Origin: Sphingomonas sp. PP-CE-3G-477
GTDB taxonomy: Bacteria; Pseudomonadota; Alphaproteobacteria; Sphingomonadales; Sphingomonadaceae
Direction of reading: 5' to 3'
DNA: 63,862 bases
NCBI RefSeq assembly: GCF_003050745.1
Contig: NZ_QAOF01000013.1
Location: 1 to 63,862 of the forward strand
Under the pieces are notes generated by a model that had not been told where the DNA came from, made no database searches, and worked only from the letters and a program-made list of their open reading frames with translations. A program made the position numbers and the translations under genes. Of the stretch, positions 61,415-63,862 are shown piece by piece. Within the stretch, counting starts at the first letter, position 1, and every line of letters begins with the position of its first letter.

Positions 61415-63862
61415 CTATCGACTCAAATCGAGATCCTGCTGACGATCGCGGTCCATCCTCATTTGACGCTCCAGGATCTGCTCGATTGTCGGCTCTCTCT
61501 CGATACGGATTCCCAGTTCAGGCGCGCGTCGCGCCAGCTCTTCTTTCAGCGCAGGATCGTGGCTGAGGTCGTCCATCATGATCGCCATGCGCTGGCGGGC
61601 AGGCCCTGTCCGCGCATCTTCGTACCCGGCCTTCAGCTGCTGCCACCGCTCCATGAACCGCTCGGCGCGTAGTACCGGATCGGTTCGGACCCGGGCTTCC
61701 TCGGCCATGGCGCGAACTGCACCACGGATCTCGCCTGTAGCGGCCTCCTGTGCGAGCTTCGGATTACGCTCGATCGCCGCGCCAAGATCATCCGCTGCGC
61801 GGTAGCGGATCTTGTCGAGCGCCTCACTGGCGCGGGCGAAGGCCGTTTCCTGGTGGGGCAGCACCGGCAGGCCCTTGTCCTGCATCCCGGCGATATCGAC
61901 CGAAGCGCGGGCATAGCGCTGGATCGCCTTGGTTTCGCCCAGACGGCTCGTACCTTCAGGGGCACGGTCTTCAGAGACGGCCTCCTGCGGCCTGGGCTTG
62001 AACCCGGCAAACATGCCCCGTGCCTTGGCTTCCACTTTGTGTGCGATCTCCCGCACTCGCTCGGGCAACCGGATCTCACGTCGGTCGGCAAAGGCACGTG
62101 CCGCGTCGTCTGGCTCGACCACGTAATCGGCGGCCATGTCCTTCGCCCGATCACGTGACAGGACTGCAGCGAGCTTTGCATCGCTCGCAAAATCGTCGTG
62201 ACCATAATGCAGCTTTACCCCGTCCCGATGCCGCGACAGCGCAACATAGGCGGCGTGTCGGTCCATGCCCGGCGTAGCCAGTACGTGTACCTGATCGACC
62301 GTCACACCCTGCGACTTATGGATGGTCGCGGCGTAGCCGTGATCGATCGCTGCATAGTCCTTCACGTCGAAGGCAACCGGACAGCCATCGTCCAGCCGCA
62401 CCGCAAGCGTCCCCGGGGCCGCATCGTGGATCGTGCCCAACGTACCGTTCTTCACCCCCAGCCCGCGCTCGTTGCGCAGGAACATGATCCGGTCCCCGGT
62501 TGCAAACGACCGCGCGCCACGCTCTGCTTCGATGGTCACGTCTTCGCCAAGGTCGCCGCTGTCCCGCAGCCGCGCGCGTGCTTCGCCGTTGAGCGCCTGC
62601 ACCTCGGCATTGGTATGCGTGAGGATGATGCGGCTCTTGTCCGGCTCGGCCTGGCGCTGCTGGTCCCAACCGTCGACGAGCGCGGCCCGCGCCTGCTCGC
62701 GCGTGCCCGCCGCAGTCACCATGCCGTGCTCGCGGTACGCGCCAATCGCCTCGGATGTCATGCCGGTTGCCAGCCACCGCGTTGCGTCCCGCTGCCAGTC
62801 GTTGCGCTGCCGCCGGATCTCAGTGATCTCGGCGGCGCCGTGGCGCTCGCTGATCGACCGGAACGCAGCGCCCGCCTCGATCGCCTGGAGCTGCTCGGGA
62901 TCGCCGACCAACACGACCTTGGCGCCGGCCTGGTCCGCCGCAGACATCAACCGCTCCATCTGGCGTGTCCCGATCATGCCGGCCTCATCCACGACCAGTA
63001 CATCGCGGGGTCCAAGCTGTTCGCGGTCCCTGCCCCATGCATATTCGAGGCTGGCGATGGTGCGCGACGCGATGCCCGAGCCGGCTTCCAGATTTTCCGC
63101 TGCTATGCCGGAAAGGGCAGCCCCGCGGACGGTGTAGCCGGCATCCTCCCACGCCTCACGCGCCACGCCTAGCATCGCCGACTTGCCGCTGCCGGCATAG
63201 CCGACGACGGAGGCAAGACCGTCACGCGTCGTGATCCGTCCCAACGCGTCACGCTGCTCGCCCGAAAGTGTAAGCCCCCTGCCCTCAGCATTCTCCAGCG
63301 CACGATTGACCTGGCGGGCGGAAACGAAGTGATCGTCAGTCGCGGCCAGCCGGTCAGCGGATCGCTCCAGACGCGCTTCCACGGCGATCATGTCGCGGCT
63401 GGTGAACCGCGCGTCGCCGCGGCCATCAAGACCGAGCGCCACGAGGTCCGGCGAGGCCTTCGTCGCCGCCATGACCTGATCATACTGATCCTTGCCATCC
63501 GAGTGTCGGAACGCGAACACCGCAAGGTCGCGGGTCGTAAACGTTGCCTGGGTGCGCGTGATCGCGTCTAGCGCGACGGTCGGATCGGCAATGATCCGCT
63601 CACCGTTCTCGCGAGCAATTCGGGCGTGATCTTCGATCCGCTCGGCTTCCAGCCCCTGTCCGGGTCGACGTGATGCCGCCGGTCCGATCTTATGCTGCGG
63701 CTCGAGCGCGATGCCCTGTTCGGCATAGGAGCGATGATCGATACGCGTATCAATCCCAAGCTCTGCCAGTCGTTCGTTAACGTGTGCGCTCCACGCCTCG
63801 CGCCACTCCTGCAGCAGCTCATTTCGATTCCAATCGCGCTCCTTCTGGCCAAACCCGTCAGG
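61415..63862 (-). CDS. traA: conjugative relaxase/helicase TraA, 5' end outside the window
   Basis: The frame has no stop up to the window edge, so the N-terminal relaxase domain is outside. Visible from the edge: RNELLQEWREAWSAHVNERL and IDHRSYAEQGIALEPQHKIG, the end of the MobA-type domain. Then SVVGYAGSGKSAMLGVAREA (Walker A), RDVLVVDEAGMIGTRQMERL (Walker B) and AATIHKSQGVTVDQVHVLAT form a superfamily 1 helicase. The C-terminal part is helical and ends MRMDRDRQQDLDLSR. It nicks and unwinds the plasmid strand for transfer. Confidence 0.92.
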   Translation of the reverse strand, partial: PDGFGQKERDWNRNELLQEWREAWSAHVNERLAELGIDTRIDHRSYAEQGIALEPQHKIGPAASRRPGQGLEAERIEDHARIARENGERIIADPTVALDAITRTQATFTTRDLAVFAFRHSDGKDQYDQVMAATKASPDLVALGLDGRGDARFTSRDMIAVEARLERSADRLAATDDHFVSARQVNRALENAEGRGLTLSGEQRDALGRITTRDGLASVVGYAGSGKSAMLGVAREAWEDAGYTVRGAALSGIAAENLEAGSGIASRTIASLEYAWGRDREQLGPRDVLVVDEAGMIGTRQMERLMSAADQAGAKVVLVGDPEQLQAIEAGAAFRSISERHGAAEITEIRRQRNDWQRDATRWLATGMTSEAIGAYREHGMVTAAGTREQARAALVDGWDQQRQAEPDKSRIILTHTNAEVQALNGEARARLRDSGDLGEDVTIEAERGARSFATGDRIMFLRNERGLGVKNGTLGTIHDAAPGTLAVRLDDGCPVAFDVKDYAAIDHGYAATIHKSQGVTVDQVHVLATPGMDRHAAYVALSRHRDGVKLHYGHDDFASDAKLAAVLSRDRAKDMAADYVVEPDDAARAFADRREIRLPERVREIAHKVEAKARGMFAGFKPRPQEAVSEDRAPEGTSRLGETKAIQRYARASVDIAGMQDKGLPVLPHQETAFARASEALDKIRYRAADDLGAAIERNPKLAQEAATGEIRGAVRAMAEEARVRTDPVLRAERFMERWQQLKAGYEDARTGPARQRMAIMMDDLSHDPALKEELARRAPELGIRIEREPTIEQILERQMRMDRDRQQDLDLSR

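Noticed and set aside
1..63862. tRNA or rRNA genes
   Set aside because: I saw no cloverleaf with a recognisable T-loop and no rRNA-like sequence while reading; a tRNA search was not possible.

Overview
The window is high-GC DNA that looks like a sphingomonad (Alphaproteobacteria, Sphingomonas-like). Most genes start with short signal peptides or lipoboxes and belong to DUF families common in that group. The right edge carries a TraA-type relaxase / DUF6118 / TraD block typical of sphingomonad conjugative plasmids. I read it as part of a plasmid, megaplasmid or integrated conjugative region; this is inference, because no replication or partition genes are visible.

Layout. (1) 1-11 kb: small lipoproteins and exported proteins broken up by insertion-sequence debris (IS3, IS5 and IS6 remnants). 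(2) 11-16 kb: a DUF4272 protein, a gene broken by an amber codon, and a tight three-gene operon of a ketoacyl-ACP synthase III-like enzyme, a haem-oxygenase-like protein and a DUF6999-like protein. (3) 16-34 kb: membrane-bound M48 metalloproteases, each next to a paralogous exported protein; DUF4349, DUF2628 and DUF1176 proteins; and an SDR plus acyl-CoA ligase pair in a long minus-strand run. (4) 34-45.5 kb: SIMPL, SH3-like and many short exported proteins, several frameshifted. (5) 45.98-51.18 kb: a complete Tn3-family transposon with 38-bp inverted repeats, an intact-looking transposase, a serine recombinase and one cargo gene with a ChaN/erythromycin-esterase-like look. (6) 51.2-58.6 kb: a MobA/MobL relaxase remnant, an orphan antitoxin with a likely operator, two low-GC exported proteins (one JAMM-like), then an array of five 28-bp palindromes that separate one- or two-gene modules, one of which encodes a serine recombinase. 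(7) 59-63.9 kb: conjugation genes; the relaxase runs off the right edge.

Two features stand out. The palindrome array (53718-56267) looks like a modular recombination system: each site has 11-bp arms around a 6-bp centre, and the centres give each site a direction that predicts which modules can excise and which can invert. The other is the number of genes broken by one small lesion (nonsense codons, single-base frameshifts, a 25-bp duplication). Either the region is decaying or the assembly has local errors. Paralogous families recur through the window (DUF3601-related proteins, M48 plus partner, two pairs of small exported proteins), which points to duplication inside the accessory region.
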